From assembly GCA_947038135.1 (NCBI GenBank), contig CAMQVM010000005.1, forward strand, positions 1-19,068: a stretch of DNA of 19,068 nucleotides. Reading direction: 5' to 3'. This document shows, one piece after another, positions 1 through 8,385 of the stretch. The stretch's first letter is position 1. Each line of letters begins with the position of its first letter. The DNA comes from an uncultured Rikenellaceae bacterium (GTDB taxonomy: Bacteria; Bacteroidota; Bacteroidia; Bacteroidales; Rikenellaceae). Both the position numbers and the translations under genes were made by a program. The notes under the pieces were generated by a model. That model had not been told where the DNA came from. It was given only the letters and a program-made list of their open reading frames with translations, and ran no database searches.

Positions 1-4
1 TTTT

Positions 5-33
5 AAAAAAAAGCGGCGCTCTAAAGAGCTCGC
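5..33 (-). terminator. Possible intrinsic terminator, leftward
   Basis: Read on the minus strand, a stem (18-22 with 25-29, extended by 13-15 with 31-33 across small internal loops) is followed at once by eight T residues (A5-A12 on the plus strand). This is the arrangement of a rho-independent terminator for a transcript running leftward. No minus-strand gene is visible to its right, so it would end an RNA from the structured region or insulate against readthrough. Confidence 0.4.
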
Positions 34-289
34 AAAAAGCACCTATGCGCCTTAGGCGCTTGGTGGCTCTCTTCGGGAGCTGGCTAATTCACAAAACCAA
101 GGTTTTGCAAATTAGCCTATATAGGCCCCTAAAGACATAGAGAATTAATTGAGCGACTGTACGCCCAAATGTATTTAATATATTTGGAACTAGTTGTTTT
201 ATAGAAGATCGCATATAAGTAGCGAACTACCACATCATTTTTGCAATAAGGATTCAGCCATCATCAGAATAATTTTGATGGTGGTTTTG
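13..289. other. Structured non-coding region: chain of hairpins
   Basis: No credible reading frame is seen here. Consecutive inverted repeats occur at 18-22/25-29 (GCTCT/AGAGC), 47-51/55-59 (GCGCC/GGCGC), 66-80 (a C-TTCG-G tetraloop stem), 82-89/110-117 (GGCTAATT/AATTAGCC, enclosing a second 6-bp stem 92-97/102-107 across a symmetric CA/CA loop), 115-126 (a 12-bp palindrome), 165-174/178-187 (10 bp with one G-T wobble) and 258-266/276-284 (9 bp with one wobble). Some arms overlap, for example 66-68 and 115-117, so alternative folds are possible. The first ~130 bases are visibly richer in G and C than the flanking DNA. This could be a structured RNA on either strand, the 3' end of a unit starting left of the window, or an intergenic repeat. 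No named RNA family was recognised. Confidence 0.45.
258..289 (+). terminator. Possible weak intrinsic terminator
   Basis: A 9-bp stem (CCATCATCA with TGATGGTGG, one G-T wobble) around a 9-nt loop is followed by TTTTG on the plus strand. The stem is good but the T tract is short. It could close a plus-strand unit or RNA from the left edge. Confidence 0.35.
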
Positions 290-968
290 TGTATATTACT
301 GTTATTTTAGCACTATATTATATATTTAATGTTGATTTGTCGTTATGGATATTTATTGTAGCTAAATCGGATTTTAAGGTTTCATATTTCCATGTATTGT
401 CTTGTTTAGATAATCAATTAGTTTTATTTTGTTCTTTGTGTCTTATCTAGTGTAATTCAGTTTGTGTGCGCTTCAAACTCTCTTTTATTCTGAAATACGA
501 AGTATGTATTTGTAATTTATGTTTCTTAATTATTGTGGTTTATGTAGTATATATTTATAAAGTTTGTGAATTTAATAATATATGATGAAAAATAATTGCT
601 TTTTAGTAATTCAAGTTAACACAAATCAATTTTTTCTATAAATATATGTAGTTGTGACTCTTGAATATAATAAAATCTTAATTTATGTTTGTATGTTATT
701 TTTAATATGCTTATAACTAGTGTTTTTATCTTTGCATCTTATTTTCAACTAGAAATGGTTTATAGTTGTATTATTGTATTTAAATTTGTAATTTTGAAAT
801 ACGTTTTTTAGTGTGTGATATGATGTTAAAAAATATTATGCCGCTTCCTGCTTGTTTGTCAAGGTAAATATATCTATTTTTGTTGTAATATTATTTATCG
901 TAATATTTGTTTTAACATTTGTTATAATAAATATTATAATTTTTTTCTAACTTAAAACATCAAATTAC
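290..968. other. AT-rich intergenic region upstream of susC-1
   Basis: No supported gene was found on either strand. The stretch is strongly AT-rich, with T runs on the plus strand. It contains an exact Bacteroidota -7 match (TATCTTTGC, 727-735) without a convincing -33 element at the right spacing, a small inverted repeat AAATAC/GTATTT at about 492-511, and two copies of TGAAATACG (491-499 and 795-803). The best promoter candidate for susC-1 is at 879-909. Confidence 0.5.
879..909 (+). promoter_or_regulatory. Candidate promoter for susC-1
   Basis: A TTTG element (879-882) is followed after 19 bp by AATATTTG (902-909), which matches seven of eight positions of the Bacteroidota -7 consensus TAnnTTTG. 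Transcription would start near 916, about 50 nt before the susC-1 ATG. An alternative -7 at 727-735 would give a leader of about 225 nt. Confidence 0.4.
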
Positions 969-3900
969 ATGAGTTTTTTTATTAAAAAGCTGTTAAATGC
1001 AAAGTGCACTTTTTGTATAGCAACTTTAGTATTAGGTGGGGTGATATTAGCTCCTCATTCACTTTTTGCAAACAACCCAAATGCAAATAGTACAGTTACA
1101 TCTCAAAAAGAGGTTGTAAAAGGAAAGGTTTTAGACAGTGCAGGTCAACCTCTTATTGGGGCTTTAGTCCTTGAGCAAGGAACTACTAACGGTGCGGTTG
1201 CTACTGTTGGCGGAGTTTTTGAGTTTGAGGTAAACAAAGGGGCTACTCTTGTAGCTAGTTTTATTGGTTACAAAGAGGGGGCTGTTGCTTACAACGGTCA
1301 AAACATCATTTTTAAACTTGAGCAAGATGGTATATTAGCTGAAGAGGTTGTTGTTGTTGGTTATGGTACTCAAAAGAAGTCTAACTTAACAGGTTCGGTA
1401 GCAACAATTAGTGGCAATGCACTTGAAACTCGTGTAGGCTCTAGTGTTTCATCGATGCTTGCGGGTCAGGTTCCAGGGGTTACTTCTATTCAAACATCTG
1501 GTGCTCCAGGTTCTCAAAGCTCATCGCTTACTATTCGTGGTAAAAACTCTGTTAATGCAGGTAGCCCACTAGTAATTGTAGATGGTGTTCCTGGGTCAAT
1601 GAATTCAGTAGATCCATCAGATATCGCTTCATTTACAGTGTTGAAAGATGCTGCATCTTCAGCAATTTATGGTGTACAGGCTGCAAATGGTGTGATTCTT
1701 ATAACAACAAAAAGAGGTAAGAAAGGTGCTACACGTGTATCATACTCGGGATCTTTAGCAGTTGTTACTCCAACAGCAACTTTAAATCACCTTGGGTCTG
1801 CCGACCATGCAATGCTTTATAATGAGGCTATATTAAATGAAAATCCTAATGGTACACCAATGTTTAGCGATCAGCAGATCGAAGAGTTCAGAAATGGTAC
1901 AGGTATCAATACTAACTGGTATGATGAGGCTGTTGAGTCTTTTGCATTAGAGGCATATAATAACGTATCTATCAGTGGTGGTACTGAGTCAACAACTTAC
2001 AGTGCATCTTTTGGACATACTCTACAAAATGGATTAGATAACAGCGAATATCAACGTTTTAACCTTAGGTCAAATATTGAGTCTAAAATAAATAGTTGGC
2101 TTACAACAGGTGTTAACTTATCTACTTACCGTAGTGTTAAAGAAGAGTCTTGGAACTCGTATGCTGGAATAGTACATGAAGTGAATAGAGTAGAGCCTTG
2201 GGCTCCTGCTTACCTTGAAGATGGTTCACTTTCTTACAATTCAGAGGGTAACCCAGTAGCATACGGTGATCCTCGCAATGGTACACGTAACTATATGAGT
2301 CAGCAGCTTAGTGCAGTGCTTTATGCGCAGATTGATATAACTTCTGATCTTAATATTAAAGGGGTGTTCTCGGCTAAAAATGATCATAGCAATAACTCTT
2401 CTTTCAAGAAAGATTTCATATATGGAGCTCCAGACAATCTTTCACCATCAACAAAGCGTGAGGGGTATGAAGATTATAAAACTTGGAATGCTTACACCTC
2501 GCAGGTGTTGATCAATTACGACAAAACAATTGGTAAGCACTCTTTCTCAGCCCTTGCAGGTTTTGAGCAGACAGACAACTACTACAAATTTACAAAAGCT
2601 TCACGTATTGGTGGTGGCTCTAATGAGTTGGAAGACTCTTTAAATACACTTGACCCATCAACACAAAAAAATGAAGATGGTGGTAATAGTCAATCTCGTC
2701 GCTCATTCTTTGGACGTGTGAAATATGACTATATGAGTAAGTACCTAATTGAGGCAAATATGCGTAGTGATGCATCTTCACGCTTTCCTGCAGACAATCG
2801 TTGGGGGGTGTTTCCTTCACTGTCTGGAGCATGGAGAGTTTCGGAAGAGAGCTTCTATAAAAACTCTTCAATTAATAACTGGATGTCATATCTAAAGGTT
2901 CGTGCTGGATGGGGACAAACAGGTAATGAGGAGCTTAGGTCTGATGATATCTACCCTTCAATTCCTACTTATGGATACACACCTGTTGCTTTCAATGAAG
3001 GAGTTTACTCTTCTGTTTACGAGTCAAAATATATCAATCCTTTGTTAACTTGGGCTACTGTTGTTAATACCGAGGTTGCTATTGAGGCGCAGTTTTTTCA
3101 AAATAAGTTAGGTTTTGAATTGGCAGCTTATAACAAAACAACCAAAGATATGATGCTTTACCTCCCTATTCAAGGTGTTATTGGTGTTGAGTCACCAGCA
3201 CAGAATATTGGAAGTGTGCAAAATAGAGGTTTTGATCTTAATGTTTATCATAATAACCAAATCAATGGTGACTTTCAATATCGTGTAGGTTTTAACCTTG
3301 CTTATGTTAAAAATGAGGTTGTTGATATGGCTGGTACAGAAGGTCCTACCACAAATGATAAATATTGGAATATCGAAGGAAGTCCTATCGGCTCTTTTTA
3401 TGGATATCAGTCTGATGGCTTTTTCAACACTCAAGATGATCTTGATAACCATCCTAAGCGTACAGGTAAAGAGACTCTAGGAGATATAAAATATACAGAT
3501 TTAAATGGTGATGGTAAAATCACAGCAGCAGACCGTACAGTTTTAGGTCAAGATTTCCCATCGTGGACTGCGGGTTTAAATTTAAGTATGTCCTATAAAA
3601 ACTTCGATCTTTCTGCACTATTTCAAGGTGCTTGGGACGTTGCAGGTTACTATAATGGAGAGTCTGCATGGGCTTTTTATGTTGGTGCTCGTGCTCTTGA
3701 TCGCCATCTTGATAGGTGGACACCTGATAATCATGATGCAACATATCCACGTATCACTAAAAGTACAGAAATAAACTACTCAATGTCTGATTTCTGGATG
3801 CAAAACTCATCTTACTTACGTCTAAAGAACCTATCTTTAGGTTATAGTGTTCCTAAAAAAGCGCTAGATAAAATAGGACTACAAAGGATTTATGTATATG

Positions 3901-4028
3901 TGGCAGGTGAAAATCTATGGACTCTAACAGGGTTAGAGGGTATAGATCCAGAGGCTCCAGGAGATAATCGTGGTGCATTTTACTCTAATGTCATAAAGGG
4001 TTCATTAGGTCTTAAAATAACATTTTAA
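969..4028 (+). CDS. SusC/RagA-family TonB-dependent outer-membrane transporter (pair 1)
   Basis: A 1019-aa outer-membrane beta-barrel transporter that, with its SusD partner, imports glycan fragments using energy from TonB. The order is: signal peptide (about residues 1-34, ending SLFA), a carboxypeptidase-regulatory-like domain (about 48-118), a TonB-box-like segment EEVVVVGYGTQKK (125-137), a plug domain (about 138-250, with the family motif VLKDAASSAIYG), and a barrel ending in KITF with the expected terminal Phe. A Ca-binding-like loop DLNGDGKITAADR lies near residue 843, as is usual in SusC proteins. There is no STN domain before the regulatory-like domain, so it is unlikely to signal directly to an anti-sigma factor. 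The next gene starts 24 bp downstream and is its SusD partner. The ATG at 969 is chosen because it directly precedes the signal peptide. The transported glycan cannot be inferred from this protein alone. Confidence 0.95.
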   Translation: MSFFIKKLLNAKCTFCIATLVLGGVILAPHSLFANNPNANSTVTSQKEVVKGKVLDSAGQPLIGALVLEQGTTNGAVATVGGVFEFEVNKGATLVASFIGYKEGAVAYNGQNIIFKLEQDGILAEEVVVVGYGTQKKSNLTGSVATISGNALETRVGSSVSSMLAGQVPGVTSIQTSGAPGSQSSSLTIRGKNSVNAGSPLVIVDGVPGSMNSVDPSDIASFTVLKDAASSAIYGVQAANGVILITTKRGKKGATRVSYSGSLAVVTPTATLNHLGSADHAMLYNEAILNENPNGTPMFSDQQIEEFRNGTGINTNWYDEAVESFALEAYNNVSISGGTESTTYSASFGHTLQNGLDNSEYQRFNLRSNIESKINSWLTTGVNLSTYRSVKEESWNSYAGIVHEVNRVEPWAPAYLEDGSLSYNSEGNPVAYGDPRNGTRNYMSQQLSAVLYAQIDITSDLNIKGVFSAKNDHSNNSSFKKDFIYGAPDNLSPSTKREGYEDYKTWNAYTSQVLINYDKTIGKHSFSALAGFEQTDNYYKFTKASRIGGGSNELEDSLNTLDPSTQKNEDGGNSQSRRSFFGRVKYDYMSKYLIEANMRSDASSRFPADNRWGVFPSLSGAWRVSEESFYKNSSINNWMSYLKVRAGWGQTGNEELRSDDIYPSIPTYGYTPVAFNEGVYSSVYESKYINPLLTWATVVNTEVAIEAQFFQNKLGFELAAYNKTTKDMMLYLPIQGVIGVESPAQNIGSVQNRGFDLNVYHNNQINGDFQYRVGFNLAYVKNEVVDMAGTEGPTTNDKYWNIEGSPIGSFYGYQSDGFFNTQDDLDNHPKRTGKETLGDIKYTDLNGDGKITAADRTVLGQDFPSWTAGLNLSMSYKNFDLSALFQGAWDVAGYYNGESAWAFYVGARALDRHLDRWTPDNHDATYPRITKSTEINYSMSDFWMQNSSYLRLKNLSLGYSVPKKALDKIGLQRIYVYVAGENLWTLTGLEGIDPEAPGDNRGAFYSNVIKGSLGLKITF

Positions 4029-4052
4029 TAAACAATCAAATAAACATATAAT

Positions 4053-5729
4053 ATGAAACAGAATATTTTATTAGTACTTTCAGCTATATTTATAGCTAGT
4101 TTTACATCGTGTGCTGATTTTCTTGATAAATACCCAGAGGAAGAGTTATCAGATGGTAGCTTTTGGAAAACACCTTTAGATGCTGAGATGTTTGCAGCAA
4201 ACTTATATGAAATTCTACCTGGTGGTGGTAGTGGAGATATCGATGGTGATATCAACTCTGATAATGCAGTTCATGGTATTAAATGGGCAGCAGGAAATAT
4301 GTCACGTGGAATATATGATCCACAAGATTCAGGGTGGGCTTACGATTATGCTTCTATACGTAAGTGTAACCTGCTTATTCAAAAAATTGAGTTGATACCT
4401 GATTACGAACAATCTGCTAAAGAAGAGGTGATTGCTGAGGCTCGTTTTTTTAGAGGGTATATTTATATGGAGCTTATTAAATCTTTTGGTGATGTTCCTT
4501 ATGTTGATAAGCCTTTAAACCTATCTGATTTAGATAATATTACTCGTGATCCATGGGAGGATATATATAAAACAGTGATTGCAGACTTTGATTATGCTAT
4601 ATCAAAACTTCCTGAGGTGCAGCTACCTGCTCGTTATGGTCGTGTTACCAAGTTTGCTGCAAATGCTATGAAAGCTCGTGCTGCCCTATATTACAAAGAT
4701 TGGGCGGTTGCTGCCGAGGCATCTAAAATGATTATCGACTCTAATAAGTTTCAGCTGTTTGACCAAGCTGGCACTGGTGAGTATAAGAAGTTATTTTGGG
4801 AAGAAAACGAAAGAAATTCAGAGGTTATTTTAGCTCGTGTATTTGTTAAAGATCTTTATCCTACCTACTTGCTAGGTTGGGGAACTTACCCTAATATTGC
4901 GGGTGATGCTTGGGGTGGAATTAATCCAACTCAAAGTTTAGTAGACTCTTATGAAGATAACCAAGGCGCTCCAATAGCTAAGTCTACCATCTATGATCCA
5001 GCAAATCCTTTTGCTAATCGTGATTCAAGGCTTGAGGTGTGTGTGCTTCATAATGGTGAGGTGGGTTTTACTGCCCCAACTGGTCCGCAGGTGGTTATGA
5101 CTGTACCTCTTAAATCTAGTGGTAAAACAGGTGTTGATTGCGATGCTGATGCTACTGCTACTGGATATTATAATGGTAAGTATATTGATCAAAATATCGA
5201 TATCAAGGAGTTTAGAAATGAAGGACGTGATTGGCATGTTATCCGTTATGCTGAGGTGCTATTGACTTATGCCGAGGCTCAAAATGAGATGTCAGGTCTT
5301 GATGCTGCTGCTTTAGATGCAGTAAATAAGGTGCGTAGTCGTGTTAGTATGCCTATATTGCAGGCTACCAATAGTGCACTTCCTACATATTGCGCTTCTC
5401 AAGATGACCTAAGACAACGCATTCGTAACGAGTGGCGTGTAGAGTATGCTATGGAGGGAAACAAACGCCATTGGGATATTAAGCGCTGGGGTATAGCTTC
5501 AAAAGTGCTTAACGAGCCATTTTATGGTATGACATATCGTAAATATAAAGATGCTTCTGCTCTTGAAGGTGATGATGGTTTTATATGTGTTCCTTATGCG
5601 CAAAGTGGTGAAGGGTTTCATCGTATAGAGCTAGAGGGTAGCAGTTATGCTGAACATAACTACCTAATGCCTATTCCACAAGTAGAAATTGATTTGAACG
5701 ATAAGCTTGTTCAGAATCCAGGTTACTAA
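4053..5729 (+). CDS. SusD/RagB-family glycan-binding lipoprotein (pair 1)
   Basis: A 558-aa surface lipoprotein that binds oligosaccharide and acts as the lid of the SusC barrel. The signal peptide ends in a lipobox with TSC, making Cys20 the lipidated residue, followed by ADFLDKYPEEE, a typical SusD mature N-terminus. Conserved SusD segments include ARFFRGYIYMELIKSFGDVP (from about residue 130, part of the TPR-like scaffold) and the C-terminal block NEWRVEYAMEGNKRHWDIKRW (about 458-478). The protein ends with the common LMPIP...QNPGY pattern. It follows susC-1 by 24 bp with no promoter-like site between, so the two are almost certainly cotranscribed. No obvious terminator was seen after its stop codon, and the next gene appears to have its own promoter. 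Confidence 0.95.
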   Translation: MKQNILLVLSAIFIASFTSCADFLDKYPEEELSDGSFWKTPLDAEMFAANLYEILPGGGSGDIDGDINSDNAVHGIKWAAGNMSRGIYDPQDSGWAYDYASIRKCNLLIQKIELIPDYEQSAKEEVIAEARFFRGYIYMELIKSFGDVPYVDKPLNLSDLDNITRDPWEDIYKTVIADFDYAISKLPEVQLPARYGRVTKFAANAMKARAALYYKDWAVAAEASKMIIDSNKFQLFDQAGTGEYKKLFWEENERNSEVILARVFVKDLYPTYLLGWGTYPNIAGDAWGGINPTQSLVDSYEDNQGAPIAKSTIYDPANPFANRDSRLEVCVLHNGEVGFTAPTGPQVVMTVPLKSSGKTGVDCDADATATGYYNGKYIDQNIDIKEFRNEGRDWHVIRYAEVLLTYAEAQNEMSGLDAAALDAVNKVRSRVSMPILQATNSALPTYCASQDDLRQRIRNEWRVEYAMEGNKRHWDIKRWGIASKVLNEPFYGMTYRKYKDASALEGDDGFICVPYAQSGEGFHRIELEGSSYAEHNYLMPIPQVEIDLNDKLVQNPGY

Positions 5730-5835
5730 TTATATATGTAAGTATTTCGCAGGCTGAGCATGATGGTTTATAGGTTGTTTGGTTGTTTACTGTTGAGGTA
5801 AATTAAATATTTTGCTTGATATTAGGTTGTGATAG

Positions 5836-5865
5836 TGTGAAATACAAAAATTATTTTTACCTTTG
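5836..5865 (+). promoter_or_regulatory. Candidate promoter for the nitroreductase-like gene
   Basis: An exact -7 match TAccTTTG lies at 5858-5865, with a weaker -33-like TGTG at 5836-5839 (18-bp spacer). The predicted transcription start near 5871 would leave only about 8 nt before the ATG at 5879 but about 35 nt before the ATG at 5906, which favours the latter start. Confidence 0.45.
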
Positions 5866-5905
5866 AATAATTATTAATATGATATTACACGTAAAACACA
5901 ATTTA

Positions 5906-6544
5906 ATGAAAGTAAGTTTTTTTATCACTTTATTTTTAACCATTATGACAACAACCGTATGTTCAGCAGGCAATACAGATGATATTGTATTGAACAAACC
6001 AAACCTTAATAGGGGTAAAAGCATCATGGCAGCTCTTTCGCAGCGTCACTCTTCTCGAGAGTTTAGTAGCAATGATCTTTCACACGCTGATCTGTCAGAT
6101 CTGTTGTGGGCAGCAAATGGTGTGAATAGAGAAGACGGTAAGCGTACAGCTCCATCGGCTATGAATCTGCAAGAGATCACCATTTATGCTTTTATGAAAG
6201 ATGGTGTGTATAAGTATGACTTTGAGAATCATCTGCTTGAATTTATTAAAGAGGGTGATCATCGTAAATTGGTACAAGGAGAGCAGGAGTACACTACAAC
6301 ATCTCCTTTGCTACTATTATATGTTGGTGACACAAGTAAATTAAGCAAGTTTGGAGGTCAAAGCCTAGTGATTGCCGCTTTAGATGCAGGTATCGTTTCA
6401 CAGAATGTTAATCTGTTTTGTGCTTCTGAGGGGTTGGCTAATGTGCCACGTATATCGATGGATGTTGATGCGCTTAAAACTTTGCTAAGTTTGTCGCAGT
6501 ATGATATCCCATTAATGAATAATGCTATTGGGTATAATAAATAG
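5906..6544 (+). CDS. Exported nitroreductase / SagB-ThcOx-like flavin oxidoreductase
   Basis: About 212 aa. The family comprises FMN-dependent NAD(P)H oxidoreductases, including SagB-type dehydrogenases. The physiological substrate here is unknown. A hydrophobic N-terminus (MKVSFFITLFLTIMTTTVCSA) looks like a signal peptide, so the protein is probably periplasmic. Its Cys is followed by SAG, so lipidation is possible but the lipobox is poor. Family motifs are QRHSSREF (about 46-53, the flavin-phosphate-binding arginine region), APSAMNLQ (about 82-89, matching the usual PSAGNLQ) and ALDAGIVSQNVNLF toward the C-terminus. The length suits the compact nitroreductase fold. An upstream in-frame ATG at 5879 would add nine residues and spoil the signal peptide. 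The gene is flanked by its own promoter-like site and a strong terminator, so it appears to be a separate unit downstream of susCD-1. Confidence 0.8.
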   Translation: MKVSFFITLFLTIMTTTVCSAGNTDDIVLNKPNLNRGKSIMAALSQRHSSREFSSNDLSHADLSDLLWAANGVNREDGKRTAPSAMNLQEITIYAFMKDGVYKYDFENHLLEFIKEGDHRKLVQGEQEYTTTSPLLLLYVGDTSKLSKFGGQSLVIAALDAGIVSQNVNLFCASEGLANVPRISMDVDALKTLLSLSQYDIPLMNNAIGYNK

Positions 6545-6682
6545 TTATTCAGTAGATAATAGTGTCGTTTTGTATAGTCGTAATTACGTTATATCTTCAA
6601 CACACTTTTATACCTATAAAATATTATTAAGAGTAAAAGTATCTTAGCTTTTATATCGACAGTAGTAATACATTAACTATCT

Positions 6683-6733
6683 AACGCCATTTAAGTGTAG
6701 CTGAACAGGCGCAACTTAAATGGCGTTTTAGTT
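6683..6733 (+). terminator. Intrinsic terminator after the nitroreductase-like gene
   Basis: A perfect 14-bp inverted repeat (AACGCCATTTAAGT at 6683-6696 with ACTTAAATGGCGTT at 6714-6727) encloses a 17-nt loop and runs directly into TTTTAGTT. The flank on the other side is not T-rich when read on the minus strand, so it should act only rightward. It separates this unit from the next gene at 6835. The rest of 6545-6834 shows no gene; a near-consensus -7 (TAaaTTTA, 6804-6811) may drive the next gene. Confidence 0.75.
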
Positions 6734-6834
6734 AATTAATCTATCGGCTTTATGTGCCACCTATAATTAATTGTGTGTTGCAGCATTATTTTAAGGGGCA
6801 TATTAAATTTAAGCAATATTAAATAATTTTAACA

Positions 6835-8370
6835 ATGAGAAAAACAAATATAGTAATATTTTCACTTCTGTTTATAGCCCTTTCATCTATATTTGTAGAT
6901 GCTTTAGGTTACACCTTTGCTTATCGTGAGCAAGAGCATTTGTTTCTGTTTGACACTCAGTTTTTCAGCTCTTTGGTCGCTTCTGTTGGTGGAGTAGGAG
7001 AGTATGCTTCTCTGTTTGTTACTCAGTTTTTTTATGTGCCTTATTTGGGCGAGGTTATTTTAGCCCTTATCCTTAGTTTTATCTATCTGTTATCTTCTGC
7101 TGCATCTTATCGCCTATTTAAAGCTTATGACCCATTGTTTTTAGCTTTAATACCAGTTGTATATCTGCTTACGTCTTACGAGTCGTTAAGCTTCAATATA
7201 TCTCATGTCACTAGTTTTTTCACTGTTTTGTTATCTATATACATACTCACTTTTATTAAAAATAGGGTGGTGTTTGTGGTGGTGTTATCTCTTGTCATGG
7301 CACTATATTGTTACGCTTTTGGGTGGATATATGTTTGTGCTGCTGCTACCGTTATTTTCTTAACTACACTTTCAGCTTATTTGTTTAAAAGTGTTGTCTT
7401 TATTCATAAAAAATGGTTTATAGGTGTTGTGTTGCTGCTGTATACTCTATTTGCGAGTGTGGCTTTCGTGCAGAGTTATAACGCTAAAGAGAAGTTAATG
7501 GCTCTAACTGAACTAGCTCTTCAAAAAGGAGATTGGGATTCGGTGTTAGCATACGCCTCTAAAAGCAGGTTGAACAGCTCACTTATGCACTACTATCAAA
7601 ATATGGCTTTGGCATATTCGGGTAGGTTGTCAACGTCTCTTTTCAACCATCGTCAAGCAGTGGGTTCTAAATCGTTATATGTTACTTATGATACCAACTC
7701 TTCTCAATTTACTAAGGTGGGGCACTATGTATATGAATATATCGGGCATATACACGAGGCTACGCATTGGGCTAATGAGTCGATTGTTGTCTACGGCGAG
7801 AGCTCTTATAATTTAATAAACCTTATTAAGTATAATATATTACTAGGCAAGCCTAAGGTGGCAATGAGATATATCAGAAGGTTAGATAAATCGCTTTTCT
7901 ACAAAAACATAGCTCTTTACTATAAAAATATGATTGATCGAGGTGATATGCCAAATATATATCTTCATAAAGAGAACAATTCAGATGTAAGGTTTACCAA
8001 TACACAAAGCTTTAGAGGTGAGCTTGATGCTATGATAGCACTAAACCCTCTTAATAAAAATGCATTAACCTATAAGTTTGCATTTTTATTGTTAGAAAAG
8101 AAGTTCTCAGAGTTTGTGTCAGAGTTAATAGCCGCCACTAATAGTGGGATTATCGTAGAGAGTGATATAACAGATCAATATCTTCAAGCGTTGTTGGTGT
8201 ATGGTCAAGTAACAGGAGCTTCAACACCTCTTGATCATCTTATTACAGATGAGTTAAAGGGCAGATATATCGGCTATATTAGAGCTAAAAGTGATAAAAA
8301 TTGGGCTGAATTGAAGAGTAGATACAAATCGAGCTACTGGCTGTATCTCGATTATTCAGATTTGCTATAA
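6835..8370 (+). CDS. DUF6057-like multi-pass membrane protein with TPR-like C-terminal region
   Basis: 511 aa, function unknown. The first ~215 residues are strongly hydrophobic, with likely membrane segments near 5-24, 71-91, 98-114, 123-141, 145-163 and 194-214, and possibly one more around 165-184. The remaining ~295 residues are soluble and look like helical repeats: the segment LALQKGDWDSVLAYASKS (about 227-244) followed by YYQNMALAYSGRL (about 253-265) resembles a TPR-type repeat and agrees with what I recall of DUF6057 proteins in Bacteroidales. The family assignment is from memory and was not tested by a profile search. It lies 15 bp upstream of the CxxCH/PD40 lipoprotein, so the two are probably cotranscribed and may form an inner-membrane plus lipoprotein partnership. 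The terminator upstream separates it from the nitroreductase-like gene. Confidence 0.7.
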   Translation: MRKTNIVIFSLLFIALSSIFVDALGYTFAYREQEHLFLFDTQFFSSLVASVGGVGEYASLFVTQFFYVPYLGEVILALILSFIYLLSSAASYRLFKAYDPLFLALIPVVYLLTSYESLSFNISHVTSFFTVLLSIYILTFIKNRVVFVVVLSLVMALYCYAFGWIYVCAAATVIFLTTLSAYLFKSVVFIHKKWFIGVVLLLYTLFASVAFVQSYNAKEKLMALTELALQKGDWDSVLAYASKSRLNSSLMHYYQNMALAYSGRLSTSLFNHRQAVGSKSLYVTYDTNSSQFTKVGHYVYEYIGHIHEATHWANESIVVYGESSYNLINLIKYNILLGKPKVAMRYIRRLDKSLFYKNIALYYKNMIDRGDMPNIYLHKENNSDVRFTNTQSFRGELDAMIALNPLNKNALTYKFAFLLLEKKFSEFVSELIAATNSGIIVESDITDQYLQALLVYGQVTGASTPLDHLITDELKGRYIGYIRAKSDKNWAELKSRYKSSYWLYLDYSDLL

Positions 8371-8385
8371 TTAAAAATAATAATT

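Noticed and set aside
727..735. Exact TATCTTTGC -7 element as the main susC-1 promoter
   Set aside because: No TTTG-like -33 element is found 19-21 bp upstream, so 879-909 was preferred; it remains a possible secondary promoter.
2620..3750. Short minus-strand and alternative-frame open frames inside susC-1
   Set aside because: Fully contained in a well-supported susC gene with conserved motifs; no evidence for overlapping genes.
5879..5905. Upstream ATG start for the nitroreductase-like gene
   Set aside because: It lies about 8 nt from the predicted transcription start and adds MILHVKHNL ahead of a normal signal peptide; the ATG at 5906 is preferred.
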